Assembly (NCBI RefSeq): GCF_900111735.1
Contig: NZ_FOHW01000039.1
Location: forward strand, 1-45,269
Origin: Pseudomonas graminis
GTDB lineage: Bacteria > Pseudomonadota > Gammaproteobacteria > Pseudomonadales > Pseudomonadaceae
Length of the DNA stretch: 45,269 nt
Direction of reading: 5' to 3'
A program made the position numbers and the translations under genes. Position 1 is the stretch's first letter; every line of letters starts with the position of its first letter. The notes under the pieces are model-generated. The model was given only the letters and a program-made list of their open reading frames with translations. It was not told the DNA's origin and did no database searches. Below are positions 25,801 to 32,256 of the stretch, one piece after another.

Positions 25801-26461
25801 CGCGGCCGTGGAGCATGTCCGGCAAACGCATGTCGTGCACGTAGGTCAATTCGCCGGTGGCCTTGCCCGGAATGTCCACACGGGCGGCGCCCTGCCCCAC
25901 CAGTTTGTAGTCCTCCAGCCGCTTGAGTGGCGCGCTGCCGGAAATGCGCAGCTCGACGCGCTGATCGATTAACAGTTGGCCAAAGGTCAGTTCGCGACCG
26001 TCCTGCGCTTTGATCACCCCGCTTTCAATCACCAACGAATCCACGCCGACCGCCCAACGCTGCGCGGCCTGTTGCAGCAGGTAGCGCCGAGCCTCGGCGG
26101 CGGCATTGCGCAACGGAATGGCGGAAATCTGCAGGGTGGCGCTGGCGATGGTCGCGCCCTGATTCGGCGCACGCTCGGTGTCGCCCAGAATCATCGTCAC
26201 CTGATCCATCTGCAGGTCCAGTTCTTCGGCGACGATCTGTGTCAGCGAGGTGCGGATGCCGGTGCCGAGGTCGACATGGCCGTTGAAAGCGTAGACGCGG
26301 CTGTCCTGATCAATGGCAATGAACAGCCCCAATTCCATGGGCCTGACGGTAGGAGTGCCGCCCTTGGCGACCGGTCCGGACGGCGGCAGGATGTCGTCGA
26401 CGATCAACAGCACGCCATTTTGGGCGAGCAGTTCATCGCGCGTGGGCAAAGTCTGGGTCAT
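22880..26461 (-). CDS. nicB: Nicotinate dehydrogenase large subunit with three-haem cytochrome c domain
   Basis: A 1193-residue fusion. The start is ATG 26461, overlapping the nicA stop as ATGA; the longer frame is not needed. The first about 740 residues are the molybdopterin-cytosine-dinucleotide subunit of the xanthine dehydrogenase family (VDLGTGIRTSLTQIVAEELD, then GKATGELTYVHDMRLPDMLH and PPMGAGESASVPSAAAIANA). One hydrophobic helix follows near residue 760 (FGSLFAALGAVLGMAATALP). The C-terminal part has three haem motifs: CAVCH, CAACH and CQGCH. With NicA it hydroxylates nicotinate to 6-hydroxynicotinate, passing electrons through Fe-S and haem to the respiratory chain. Size and haem number match P. 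putida NicB. The cytochrome domain is expected on the periplasmic side. Confidence 0.92.
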   Translation of the reverse strand: MTQTLPTRDELLAQNGVLLIVDDILPPSGPVAKGGTPTVRPMELGLFIAIDQDSRVYAFNGHVDLGTGIRTSLTQIVAEELDLQMDQVTMILGDTERAPNQGATIASATLQISAIPLRNAAAEARRYLLQQAAQRWAVGVDSLVIESGVIKAQDGRELTFGQLLIDQRVELRISGSAPLKRLEDYKLVGQGAARVDIPGKATGELTYVHDMRLPDMLHGRVVRPPYAGYDTGDFVGTSLLYVDESSIAHIPGIVRVVVIRDFVGIVAMREEQAAKAARELKVAWKPWQHQLPDMTNIEQAIRDNPSIQRVVLDQGNVEEALAQASERMTRTYLWPYQIHGSIGPSCGLADYNEEGIRVWSGTQNPHMLRADLAWLLEYPEERIDIIRMEAAGCYGRNCADDVCADAVLLSRAVGRPVRVQLTREQEHAWEPKGTAQLMEVDGGLNADGGIAGYDFSTRYPSNNSPTLALLLTGRVEPVATMFEMGDRTSIPPYDIEHMRVTIHDMAPIVRASWMRGVSALPNTFAHESYIDELAFAAGVDPIEYRLRYLHDERAAELVRATAARADWTPRTQPMQMPEEDGVLRGRGFAYARYIHSKFPGFGAAWAAWVADVAIDKHTGDVSVTRVVIGHDAGMMVNPAGVQHQIHGNVIQSTSRVLKERVTFEESTVASKEWGGYPILTFPEVPKVDVLMMPRQAEPPMGAGESASVPSAAAIANAVYDATGIRFRELPITAERILAALNSAGAEANSNPPQSPKAKRSKWLFGSLFAALGAVLGMAATALPWRGEIAPITPPSAGTWSSATLERGRLLAAVGDCAVCHTAPNGASNAGGLAIQTPFGTLYSSNITPDAETGIGNWSYPAFERAMRDGISRDGKHLYPAFPYTAFRNIEDADMQALYAYLMSQTPVKQVQPANDMRFPFNVRPLMAGWNALYLRKGEVQTQPQQSAQWNRGQYLVNGLGHCAACHSPRDLLGAEKGGTSFLAGGTVDGWEAPALNSLSKAPTPWTEDQLFNYLSTGYSDAHGVAAGPMGPVVSELAKLPKSDVRAIAVYLAALNEPASGSTDAGPAPATVSVAQPGVSPQSLSNGQRVFEGSCQGCHADGLGPKLFGVSPSLATNTNVHSALPDNLIKVIQQGIDKPATADLGYMPAFKDSLSDIQISDLAAYLRNRFAPNEPQWAGLPEKVAHLRANPGTH

Positions 26462-26976
26462 TGGACGGGATCCGGGCTGGGCTGATGACGCGCGGCACGC
26501 ATGACCGCACTCAGGATTTCCAGGTGCGTGCCGCAGCGGCACAGGTTGGCCGAGAGCTCGTTGCGGATCTGCGTCTCGGTGGGGTGCGGGTTACGGTCGA
26601 GCAAGGCTTTGGCGGTCATGATCATGCCGTTCATGCAGTAGCCGCATTGCGCGGCCTGTTCGTCGATGAAGGCTTGTTGCACCGGATGGGGGCGGTCTCG
26701 CGAACCGAGGCCTTCCAGCGTAGTGATCTCGCGCCCTTGGGCGCCCGCCAGCGGAAACACGCAGGACCGTGCGGCGACACCATCGATGATCACCGTGCAG
26801 GCGCCGCACTCGCCCAGACCGCAGCCGTATTTGGGACCATTGAGGTGCAGGTCGTTGCGCAGGATCAGTAACAGCGGCGTGTCAGGCATTGCCGTGACGC
26901 TTGTGGCCTGACCGTTGACGTTCAGGGTCACGGTCTTCTCCGCCACCCGCTGCAGCTCGCTTGTATCAGCCTTCAT
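26458..26976 (-). CDS. nicA: Nicotinate dehydrogenase small (2Fe-2S) subunit
   Basis: A 172-residue ferredoxin-like subunit with two [2Fe-2S] sites. The plant-type cluster is in CGLGECGACTVIIDG with the fourth Cys in RSCVFPL; the second is in QCGYCMNGMIMTA and LCRCGTHLEI. It passes electrons from the molybdopterin site of NicB. Its stop overlaps the nicB start (ATGA), showing translational coupling. It starts at ATG 26976, 118 bases after the nicR stop, and a TetR-type palindrome lies 27-44 bases upstream. The product is somewhat longer than the P. putida protein at the N-terminus (MKADTSELQRVAEKTVTLNV); an internal start is possible. Confidence 0.92.
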   Translation of the reverse strand: MKADTSELQRVAEKTVTLNVNGQATSVTAMPDTPLLLILRNDLHLNGPKYGCGLGECGACTVIIDGVAARSCVFPLAGAQGREITTLEGLGSRDRPHPVQQAFIDEQAAQCGYCMNGMIMTAKALLDRNPHPTETQIRNELSANLCRCGTHLEILSAVMRAARHQPSPDPVQ

Positions 26977-27002
26977 GTGTTACCCGCTGTAGCTTACATT
27001 TG

Positions 27003-27020
27003 ATGAAGTGATTACTTCAT
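27003..27020. promoter_or_regulatory. Palindrome upstream of nicA, candidate NicS operator
   Basis: The sequence ATGAAGTGATTACTTCAT is an inverted repeat with 7-base arms (ATGAAGT/ACTTCAT) around a 4-base centre. It lies 27-44 bases upstream of the nicA start, where a repressor would block the promoter. Size and symmetry fit TetR-family operators, and NicS is the known nicAB repressor in P. putida. Binding is inferred. Confidence 0.5.
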
Positions 27021-27094
27021 GAAACGAGAGCAGGAAGCATGCCAGCGGAGAAAAGGCTGTAGGACGTTGGAGTTTGGGGTTGGGTCAGGCGGCG

Positions 27095-27568
27095 TTATTC
27101 ATCGCCCTCATCGATCAGTTTGCGCAACAGAAACAGGACAGCCACGCGCTCGGCGGGGTTGAGTTTGCTGAGGGTCAGCTCGCTGATCTGCGCGGCCCGG
27201 GGCACGGTCTCCTGCACCAGTTGCAGGCCGCTGTCAGTCAGGCTGCAGATGACTTTGCGGCGATCCTGCGGGTCCGGCTCAAGGCTGATCAGGTCCCGGG
27301 CTTTCAGGCGATCGACGATGCCGCGAATGGTGGCCTGATCCACGGCCGTGGCCTTGACCAGTTCGGTCTGGGAGCTGGGGCCGTGATCGCGCAGCGCGCA
27401 CAGGGTCACGAACTGCACCGCCGTGAGCTGCGAATCGCCGACGTTCTGCTGGAAGATCGCCAGATGACGCTGGTAGGCCTTGCGCAGCAGATGGCCCACT
27501 TGCTCGGAGAAGGTGTAGGACGCACTGATGCTGGAAGGGCGGTTATTGGAAGGGTTGTCAGTGGACAC
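27095..27568 (-). CDS. nicR: MarR-family repressor of nicotinate genes
   Basis: A 157-residue MarR regulator: dimerisation helices at both ends and a winged helix-turn-helix in the middle (HGPSSQTELVKATAVDQATI, then RGIVDRLKARDLI and DPQDRRKVICSLTDSG, the D-x-R wing). In P. putida NicR represses the nicCDEFTP and nicXR operons and is released by 6-hydroxynicotinate. The gene here lies between nicX and nicA on the same strand, as in P. putida. However, a REPIN separates it from nicX by 240 bases, so its expression may depend on readthrough or on its own promoter. Confidence 0.85.
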   Translation of the reverse strand: MSTDNPSNNRPSSISASYTFSEQVGHLLRKAYQRHLAIFQQNVGDSQLTAVQFVTLCALRDHGPSSQTELVKATAVDQATIRGIVDRLKARDLISLEPDPQDRRKVICSLTDSGLQLVQETVPRAAQISELTLSKLNPAERVAVLFLLRKLIDEGDE

Positions 27569-27688
27569 GGATGGCTCGTTCGGCAGGATCTGGGAAGTGG
27601 TGGCTACAGTAACGTTTGCGGGGGTTGAGGGGAATCTTCGGAACGCGCGTGTTTAGCGCCAGCTATGGATGGACAGTACAACCCCGAA

Positions 27689-27782
27689 CTGTAGGAGTGA
27701 GCTTGCTCGCGATTCCATTGGGTCGTTCACCCTACACTGACTGACTGAATGAACGCGATCGCGAGCAAGCTCACTCCTACAG
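27689..27782. repeat. REPIN between nicX and nicR
   Basis: Two nearly perfect inverted arms of about 25 bases (GTAGGAGTGAGCTTGCTCGC at 27691-27710, with the inverse ending at 27782) around a loop of about 43 bases. This is the GCTCGCGA arm type. It lies after the nicX stop and may reduce readthrough into nicR or stabilise the nicX mRNA. Confidence 0.9.
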
Positions 27783-27808
27783 GTCTCACCGTCGCCTGAA
27801 GATCTGCG

Positions 27809-28858
27809 TCAGGCCTTTGAAGCCTCGGGCGCCACCACTTCGCCCGCCAGCACCACGGCCTGATCATCCAGATAAATGTCGCAACGACGCAGCGGGATAT
27901 CCAGATGGCACGGGGTTTTGCGGGTGCCGCCGACTTCGGTGTTCGGCCCGGTTGAGAACAGGAAGTTGCCGTAGAACGCCCGGGCGTCCATGCACATGCC
28001 GTCGTTCTTGTCGTGCAGGCCCATGGCCGTCCACTGCGCGCGGGGTTGCAGGCCCCAGCCGATGTGGGAAATGCCGTAGACCTCCGGGTCGTTGAAGTAC
28101 TTCAAGTAATCGCGCAGGTACTCCGCCTCGAAACCACCGTGAATCCCGGTGATAAAACCCTTGTCGATCTCCAGCGTGATCTGCTCCCGGGAATAGGTTT
28201 TGAACGGCAGCACGATGTCGCCGACATCAATGACCAGCGTGCCCTCGGCAGTCTCTTCATTGGGCCAGGAGAACAGGAAACCGCTGGGCCAGTGGTCCCA
28301 ACGACCCGGCTCGTCAGCAAAACCATATTCGGTCACTGAAGGATATTGCCCCAGTTGCGCACGGAAATCGCTGCCGGCGCGGGACTTCACCTGAATCGAC
28401 CGGGCTGCCTTCAGCACCTGTTCGGCGGCCAGTACACGCTCCTTGTCGGCCACCGTCGGCAGCATCCGCGCCAGCACTTCCGGGGGCTCCACCGCCAGCA
28501 GGATCCGCGTGCCGGTCTTGAGAATCTGCTCCTGCTCCGGCGAGTGCAGCAGCATCATCGTGTCGACGATGAGGTCCGCCGCCTCAAGGGCACGTTGCGC
28601 CGCAATGTTGCCGGTCAGCGCGGTGTCGCCGCAGTAGGCGGTCATGTCATTGCCCATGGCTTTTGGGTGATTGAACGAAGGCAGCTCCACCGCATAAACC
28701 TTCGCGCCAAGGCGCTGAGCCGCTTCCATCGCAGCGCGGACCGTGCGCGCATCGGAGTAGTGACTCTTGAGCACTGCCACGCTCTGGGTCGCGTCCACTT
28801 TCGACAGTTTCAGCACGTGCTCGAACATCTGGGTCAATTCGCAATCGCTAACCGGCAT
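27809..28858 (-). CDS. nicX: 2,5-dihydroxypyridine 5,6-dioxygenase
   Basis: A 349-residue non-haem iron enzyme that opens the ring of 2,5-dihydroxypyridine with O2 to give N-formylmaleamate. The start is ATG 28858 (MPVSDCELTQMFEHVL) with GAGGAG about 7 bases upstream. The iron ligands of P. putida NicX, as I recall them, are His265, His318 and Asp320. Counting here gives His265 in SHIGWG and His318/Asp320 in CHLDIP, an exact fit in number and spacing. The family resembles leucyl aminopeptidase M29-type folds and not classical extradiol enzymes. Transcription diverges from nicC across an intergenic region with two shared near-palindromes. Confidence 0.95.
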   Translation of the reverse strand: MPVSDCELTQMFEHVLKLSKVDATQSVAVLKSHYSDARTVRAAMEAAQRLGAKVYAVELPSFNHPKAMGNDMTAYCGDTALTGNIAAQRALEAADLIVDTMMLLHSPEQEQILKTGTRILLAVEPPEVLARMLPTVADKERVLAAEQVLKAARSIQVKSRAGSDFRAQLGQYPSVTEYGFADEPGRWDHWPSGFLFSWPNEETAEGTLVIDVGDIVLPFKTYSREQITLEIDKGFITGIHGGFEAEYLRDYLKYFNDPEVYGISHIGWGLQPRAQWTAMGLHDKNDGMCMDARAFYGNFLFSTGPNTEVGGTRKTPCHLDIPLRRCDIYLDDQAVVLAGEVVAPEASKA

Positions 28859-28933
28859 CTCTCTCTCCTCTCGGGGCATGACCGGCCGGATGCACCATTG
28901 CAAGGCGCCGCGCATCAGACCGGTGCATTTTTA

Positions 28934-28947
28934 AAGCGTATACACTT
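28934..28947. promoter_or_regulatory. Candidate NicR operator, nicX side
   Basis: AAGCGTATACACTT is a near-palindrome (12 of 14 positions symmetrical) centred on GTATAC, about 76 bases upstream of the nicX start. The same 13-base core recurs at 29110-29122. The gap between nicX and nicC (28859-29230, 372 bases) shows no gene. Its two repeated sites are the clearest feature, so a role as repressor sites for the divergent promoters is likely; NicR is the obvious candidate. Confidence 0.55.
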
Positions 28948-29091
28948 ATTAAAAGCGATAAGACATCAATCCGGACGCCGCTGCAATAGGCACGCCACAG
29001 TGTTACGCGACCACACAGATCCCTGCATATGAAGGTTACAGAGGGTGAAATGCCTGATTGCGACGTCGGCTGACGTTTCTGGAAATATCGG

Positions 29092-29122
29092 TTCACTTTT
29101 AAAAATATCAGCGTATACACTT
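29092..29122 (+). promoter_or_regulatory. Candidate nicC promoter with overlapping NicR operator
   Basis: A possible -35 TTCACT (29092-29097) and -10 TATACA (29114-29119) are 16 bases apart, about 110 bases before the nicC start. The -10 lies inside the second copy of AGCGTATACACTT (29110-29122), so a repressor there would block RNA polymerase. The promoter reading is by eye. Confidence 0.45.
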
Positions 29123-29230
29123 TAAAAACCCAGCGACGCGACAGATCACTCTCGCCTCGCCGTTATCCAGAACGCCTGTCATCCAGAGCTCCTGTTAACC
29201 AGAGCTCATGAACACGAAGGAATGCGCGCC

Positions 29231-30379
29231 ATGCCAACCACGCAAAAAATCGCCATCGTCGGATCCGGGCTGGGAGGCGCTGCGGCTGCGACGCTGTTGC
29301 AGAAAGCCGGTTTCCACGTCGACATCTACGAGCAGTCCACCGCGTTTTCACGCATCGGTGCCGGGATCCATATGGGCCCGAACATCATGAAAATCTTCCG
29401 CCGCATGGGCATCGAGCAACAGCTGAGCGACATGGGTTCGCACCCGGATTTCTGGTTCAGCCGCGACGGTGCGACCGGCGACTACCTGTCGCGTATCGCC
29501 TTGGGCGAGTTCTCCCTCAAAGAGTACGGAGCGGCCTACATCACCGTGCACCGCGGCGATTTGCACGCGCTGCAAATGTCGACACTGGCGCCCGGCAGCG
29601 TGCACTTCAGCAAATGCCTGACCACCCTTGAAGAGCGCGACAACGGCGTGCGCCTGAACTTTGCCGACGGCACCCACGCCGATGCGGACATCGTGATCGG
29701 CGCCGACGGCATCAATTCGAAGATCCGCGAAGAGTTGCTGGGCCATGAGAAACCGCTGTACAGCGGCTGGGTCGCCCACCGCGCACTGATCCCCAGCGAC
29801 GTGCTGACCAAGTACAACCTGAATTTCGAGAACTGCGTGAAATGGTGGAGCGAGGACCGTCACATGATGGTTTATCACACCACCGGCAAGCGCGATGAGT
29901 ACTACTACGTCACCGGCGTGCCCCATGCGGCGTGGGATTTCGAGGGCAGTTGGGTCGACAGCAGCCGGGACGAAATGTACGAAGCCTTCGCCGGTTATCA
30001 CCCCACCGTGCAGGCCCTGATCGAGTCCACCGACAGCGTGACCAAGTGGCCGCTGCTCAACCGTAACCCGCTGCCCTTGTGGAGTCGCGGCCGCCTCGTT
30101 TTGCTGGGCGACGCCTGCCACCCGATGAAGCCGCACATGGCCCAGGGCGCCGGCATGGCCATTGAAGACGCCGCGATGCTCACCCGCTGCCTTCAGGAAA
30201 CCGGACTGACCGACTATCGCACCGCGTTCCAGCTCTACGAAGCCAATCGCAAGGAGCGCGCGTCTCGCGTGCAAGCGGTTTCCAACGCCAATACCTGGCT
30301 GCGCACCCAGGAAGATCCGGCCTGGGTTTACGGTTATGACCTCTACGGCCAGGAACTGAAATCGGGGGTGGCGGCGTGA
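29231..30379 (+). CDS. nicC: 6-hydroxynicotinate 3-monooxygenase
   Basis: A 382-residue FAD enzyme that decarboxylates and hydroxylates 6-hydroxynicotinate to 2,5-dihydroxypyridine using NADH and O2. The start is ATG 29231, 8 bases after AAGGAA; an ATG at 29222 lies too close to that site. Seen: the FAD dinucleotide motif KIAIVGSGLGGAAAATLLQK, the D-G motif in IVIGADGINSKIREELL, and the second FAD block LLGDACHPMKPHMAQGAG. His211 and Tyr215 are present at the positions I recall as active-site residues in the P. putida enzyme. The length of 382 also matches. It is the first gene of the plus-strand operon and overlaps nicD by GTGA. Confidence 0.95.
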   Translation: MPTTQKIAIVGSGLGGAAAATLLQKAGFHVDIYEQSTAFSRIGAGIHMGPNIMKIFRRMGIEQQLSDMGSHPDFWFSRDGATGDYLSRIALGEFSLKEYGAAYITVHRGDLHALQMSTLAPGSVHFSKCLTTLEERDNGVRLNFADGTHADADIVIGADGINSKIREELLGHEKPLYSGWVAHRALIPSDVLTKYNLNFENCVKWWSEDRHMMVYHTTGKRDEYYYVTGVPHAAWDFEGSWVDSSRDEMYEAFAGYHPTVQALIESTDSVTKWPLLNRNPLPLWSRGRLVLLGDACHPMKPHMAQGAGMAIEDAAMLTRCLQETGLTDYRTAFQLYEANRKERASRVQAVSNANTWLRTQEDPAWVYGYDLYGQELKSGVAA

Positions 30380-31194
30380 GCACATTCATTCATGGGGGCA
30401 ACGTCCAGGCCAACGGCATTCGTCAGCATTACCTGCGCTACGGCGGCGACACACACTCCGGCAAACCGGCGCTGATTCTGATCCCGGGCATCACCAGCCC
30501 GGCGATCACCTGGGGTTTCGTTGCCGAACGTCTGGGCCAGTCTTTCGACACCTACGTACTGGATGCCCGCGGTCGCGGGCTCTCCTCCACCGGGCCGGAT
30601 CTGGATTACAGCGTCGACACCTGCGCCGATGACATTGGTGCGTTCGCCGCCGCCATGGGCATCGACAGCTATCACCTGGCTGGTCACTCGATGGGCGCGC
30701 GTTTCGCCGTACGGGCTTCGGTCCGTTGTCCCCAAGGCCTGAAAAGCCTGGTGCTGATTGATCCGCCGGTGTCCGGTCCGGGGCGTCGTGAATACCCGGC
30801 CAAGCTGCCGTGGTACGTCGATTCGATCCGCCAGTCGCAGCAGGGAATGAGCGCCGAAGACATGCGCGCGTTTTGCGCGACCTGGACCGAGGAGCAACTG
30901 CAACTGCGCGCCGAGTGGCTGCACACCTGCTACGAAGCGGCCATCGTCCGCGCCTTCAACGACTTCCATGACGTGGATTTCCATCAGGACCTGCCGAACC
31001 TGCCTGTCCCTGCCCTGCTCATCGTCGCCGAGCGTGGGGGCGTGATTCAGGCGGAAGACGAAGCCGAGATCCGACAGTTGCAACCGAACATTCTGATCGC
31101 GCGAGTGGAAAACGCCGGGCACATGATCCCGTGGGACAACCTGCCGGGATTCTTTGCAGCGTTCGGGGACTTTCTCGGTACGCCGCTGACCTGA
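30376..31194 (+). CDS. nicD: N-formylmaleamate deformylase
   Basis: A 272-residue alpha/beta hydrolase that releases formate from N-formylmaleamate, giving maleamate. It begins at GTG 30376, whose last bases overlap the nicC stop (GTGA), so translation is coupled. Seen: oxyanion-side segment LILIPGITSPAITWG, nucleophile elbow GHSMG with Ser105, an acidic residue region in LLIVAERGGVIQAEDE, and catalytic His in VENAGHMIPWDN. Fold, place and order match P. putida NicD. In P. putida nicE follows; here the gene is followed by 250 bases containing a REPIN. Confidence 0.93.
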   Translation: MSTFIHGGNVQANGIRQHYLRYGGDTHSGKPALILIPGITSPAITWGFVAERLGQSFDTYVLDARGRGLSSTGPDLDYSVDTCADDIGAFAAAMGIDSYHLAGHSMGARFAVRASVRCPQGLKSLVLIDPPVSGPGRREYPAKLPWYVDSIRQSQQGMSAEDMRAFCATWTEEQLQLRAEWLHTCYEAAIVRAFNDFHDVDFHQDLPNLPVPALLIVAERGGVIQAEDEAEIRQLQPNILIARVENAGHMIPWDNLPGFFAAFGDFLGTPLT

Positions 31195-31245
31195 GGCAGA
31201 GGATTACCGAACAGGCCTGAACCGGATTTATGTAAGGCGCTGGAC

Positions 31246-31336
31246 CTGTAGGAGCGCGCTTGCCCGCGAAGGGATGCTACAGACACATCACCGCCAACTG
31301 ACCCGGCGCGTTTCGCGGGCAAGCGCGCTCCTACAG
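31246..31336. repeat. REPIN between nicD and nicF
   Basis: Inverted arms of GTAGGAGCGCGCTTGCCCGC type (31248-31269 and about 31312-31336) around a loop of about 45 bases. It fills the gap between nicD and nicF, the place where P. putida has nicE. It may have inserted before or after loss of that gene. It does not code. Confidence 0.9.
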
Positions 31337-31444
31337 GTGTCCTGCGTTGCCAAGCATCTCTGTGCTCAGGCCCGGAGGCTGTTCAAGATATTAATCCGGC
31401 GCGACGCCAAATCGACTTCAACCCTATTGATCGAGGTGAACCCG

Positions 31445-32092
31445 ATGACCGACTCACAAAGCGCGGACGCCAACTATCAGGGCGTCTGGGGCAATCGCAT
31501 CGGTTTTGGTGCGAAACCGGCCCTGTTGATGATCGACTTCATGCAGGGCTACACCCAGCCCGGTGCACCTTTATATGCGCCGGGTGTGGTCAGTGCCGTG
31601 GCCGAAAGCGTTGAGCTGCTGGCCTGCGCCCGGGAACACGGCATCGCGGTCGTGCACACCAACATCCGCTATCACCCCACGCATTTCGCGGACGGCGGCA
31701 TGTGGGTGAAAAAAGCGCCGGTGATGAAGGACATGGTCGAAGGCAACCCGCTGGCCGCGTTCTGCGAGGCCGTGCAGCCCTTGCCTGAAGAGGTCGTCAT
31801 CAGCAAGCAGTACGCGAGTTCGTTCTTCGGCACGTCACTGGCATCAATGCTGCACGCCCAAGGGATCGACACCGTCGTGCTGGCCGGTTGCTCCACCAGC
31901 GGCTGCATCCGGGCGACTGCGGTGGATGCCGTGCAGCATGGTTTCCGGACCATCGTCGTGCGCGAATGCGTGGGCGACCGCCATCCCGATCCCCATGAAG
32001 CGAACCTGTTCGACATCGACAGCAAATACGGGGATGTGGTTGGTAAGCAGGAGGCTATGACGCACATGCGAGCGGCAACCGGTAAGCGATGA
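31445..32092 (+). CDS. nicF: Maleamate amidohydrolase
   Basis: A 215-residue isochorismatase-fold amidase that hydrolyses maleamate to maleate and ammonia. The start is ATG 31445 (MTDSQSADANYQGVWGNRIG) with GAGGTG about 6 bases upstream. The family's Asp-Lys-Cys triad is visible: Asp31 in LLMIDFMQGY, Lys121 in VISKQYASSF and Cys149 in VLAGCSTSGCIRATAVDA. The conserved cis-peptide segment before the cysteine is also present. Its product maleate needs an isomerase (nicE in P. putida) to enter the citric acid cycle as fumarate, and no such gene is in this window. Confidence 0.93.
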   Translation: MTDSQSADANYQGVWGNRIGFGAKPALLMIDFMQGYTQPGAPLYAPGVVSAVAESVELLACAREHGIAVVHTNIRYHPTHFADGGMWVKKAPVMKDMVEGNPLAAFCEAVQPLPEEVVISKQYASSFFGTSLASMLHAQGIDTVVLAGCSTSGCIRATAVDAVQHGFRTIVVRECVGDRHPDPHEANLFDIDSKYGDVVGKQEAMTHMRAATGKR

Positions 32093-32176
32093 GCTGCAAG
32101 CTACAAGCGGTAAGCCGCAAGTGAAGAGCACGCGGTCCCCTCTTGCAGCTTGAGGCTTACCGCTTGCCGCTTCTTC
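32091..32176. repeat. Inverted-repeat element after nicF
   Basis: GAGCTGCAAGCT and AAGCGGTAAGCC (32105-32116) are mirrored by CTTGCAGCTTG and GGCTTACCGCTT (near 32140-32165), a 12-base perfect pair plus flanks. Such GCAAGCT/CAAGCGGTAAG-rich palindromes are scattered in Pseudomonas genomes. Here the element could form a strong hairpin that weakens transcription from nicF into nicT. There is no U-rich tail, so it is not a standard terminator. Confidence 0.6.
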
Positions 32177-32256
32177 CACCATATGACAACACCGCAAACA
32201 CAGGCAAAATCAGCCGCCGCCGCGCCCACCGGTCGAAGAACCGCCAGGAGACACCC

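Noticed and set aside
27003..27020. Reading the palindrome before nicA as a terminator for nicA-side transcription
   Set aside because: The arms are AT-rich and short, with no U-tract, and it is placed at a promoter, so an operator is the better reading.
29348..30385. Minus-strand open frame of 345 codons opposite nicC
   Set aside because: nicC has its full length and active-site residues on the plus strand. The antisense peptide shows no family features.
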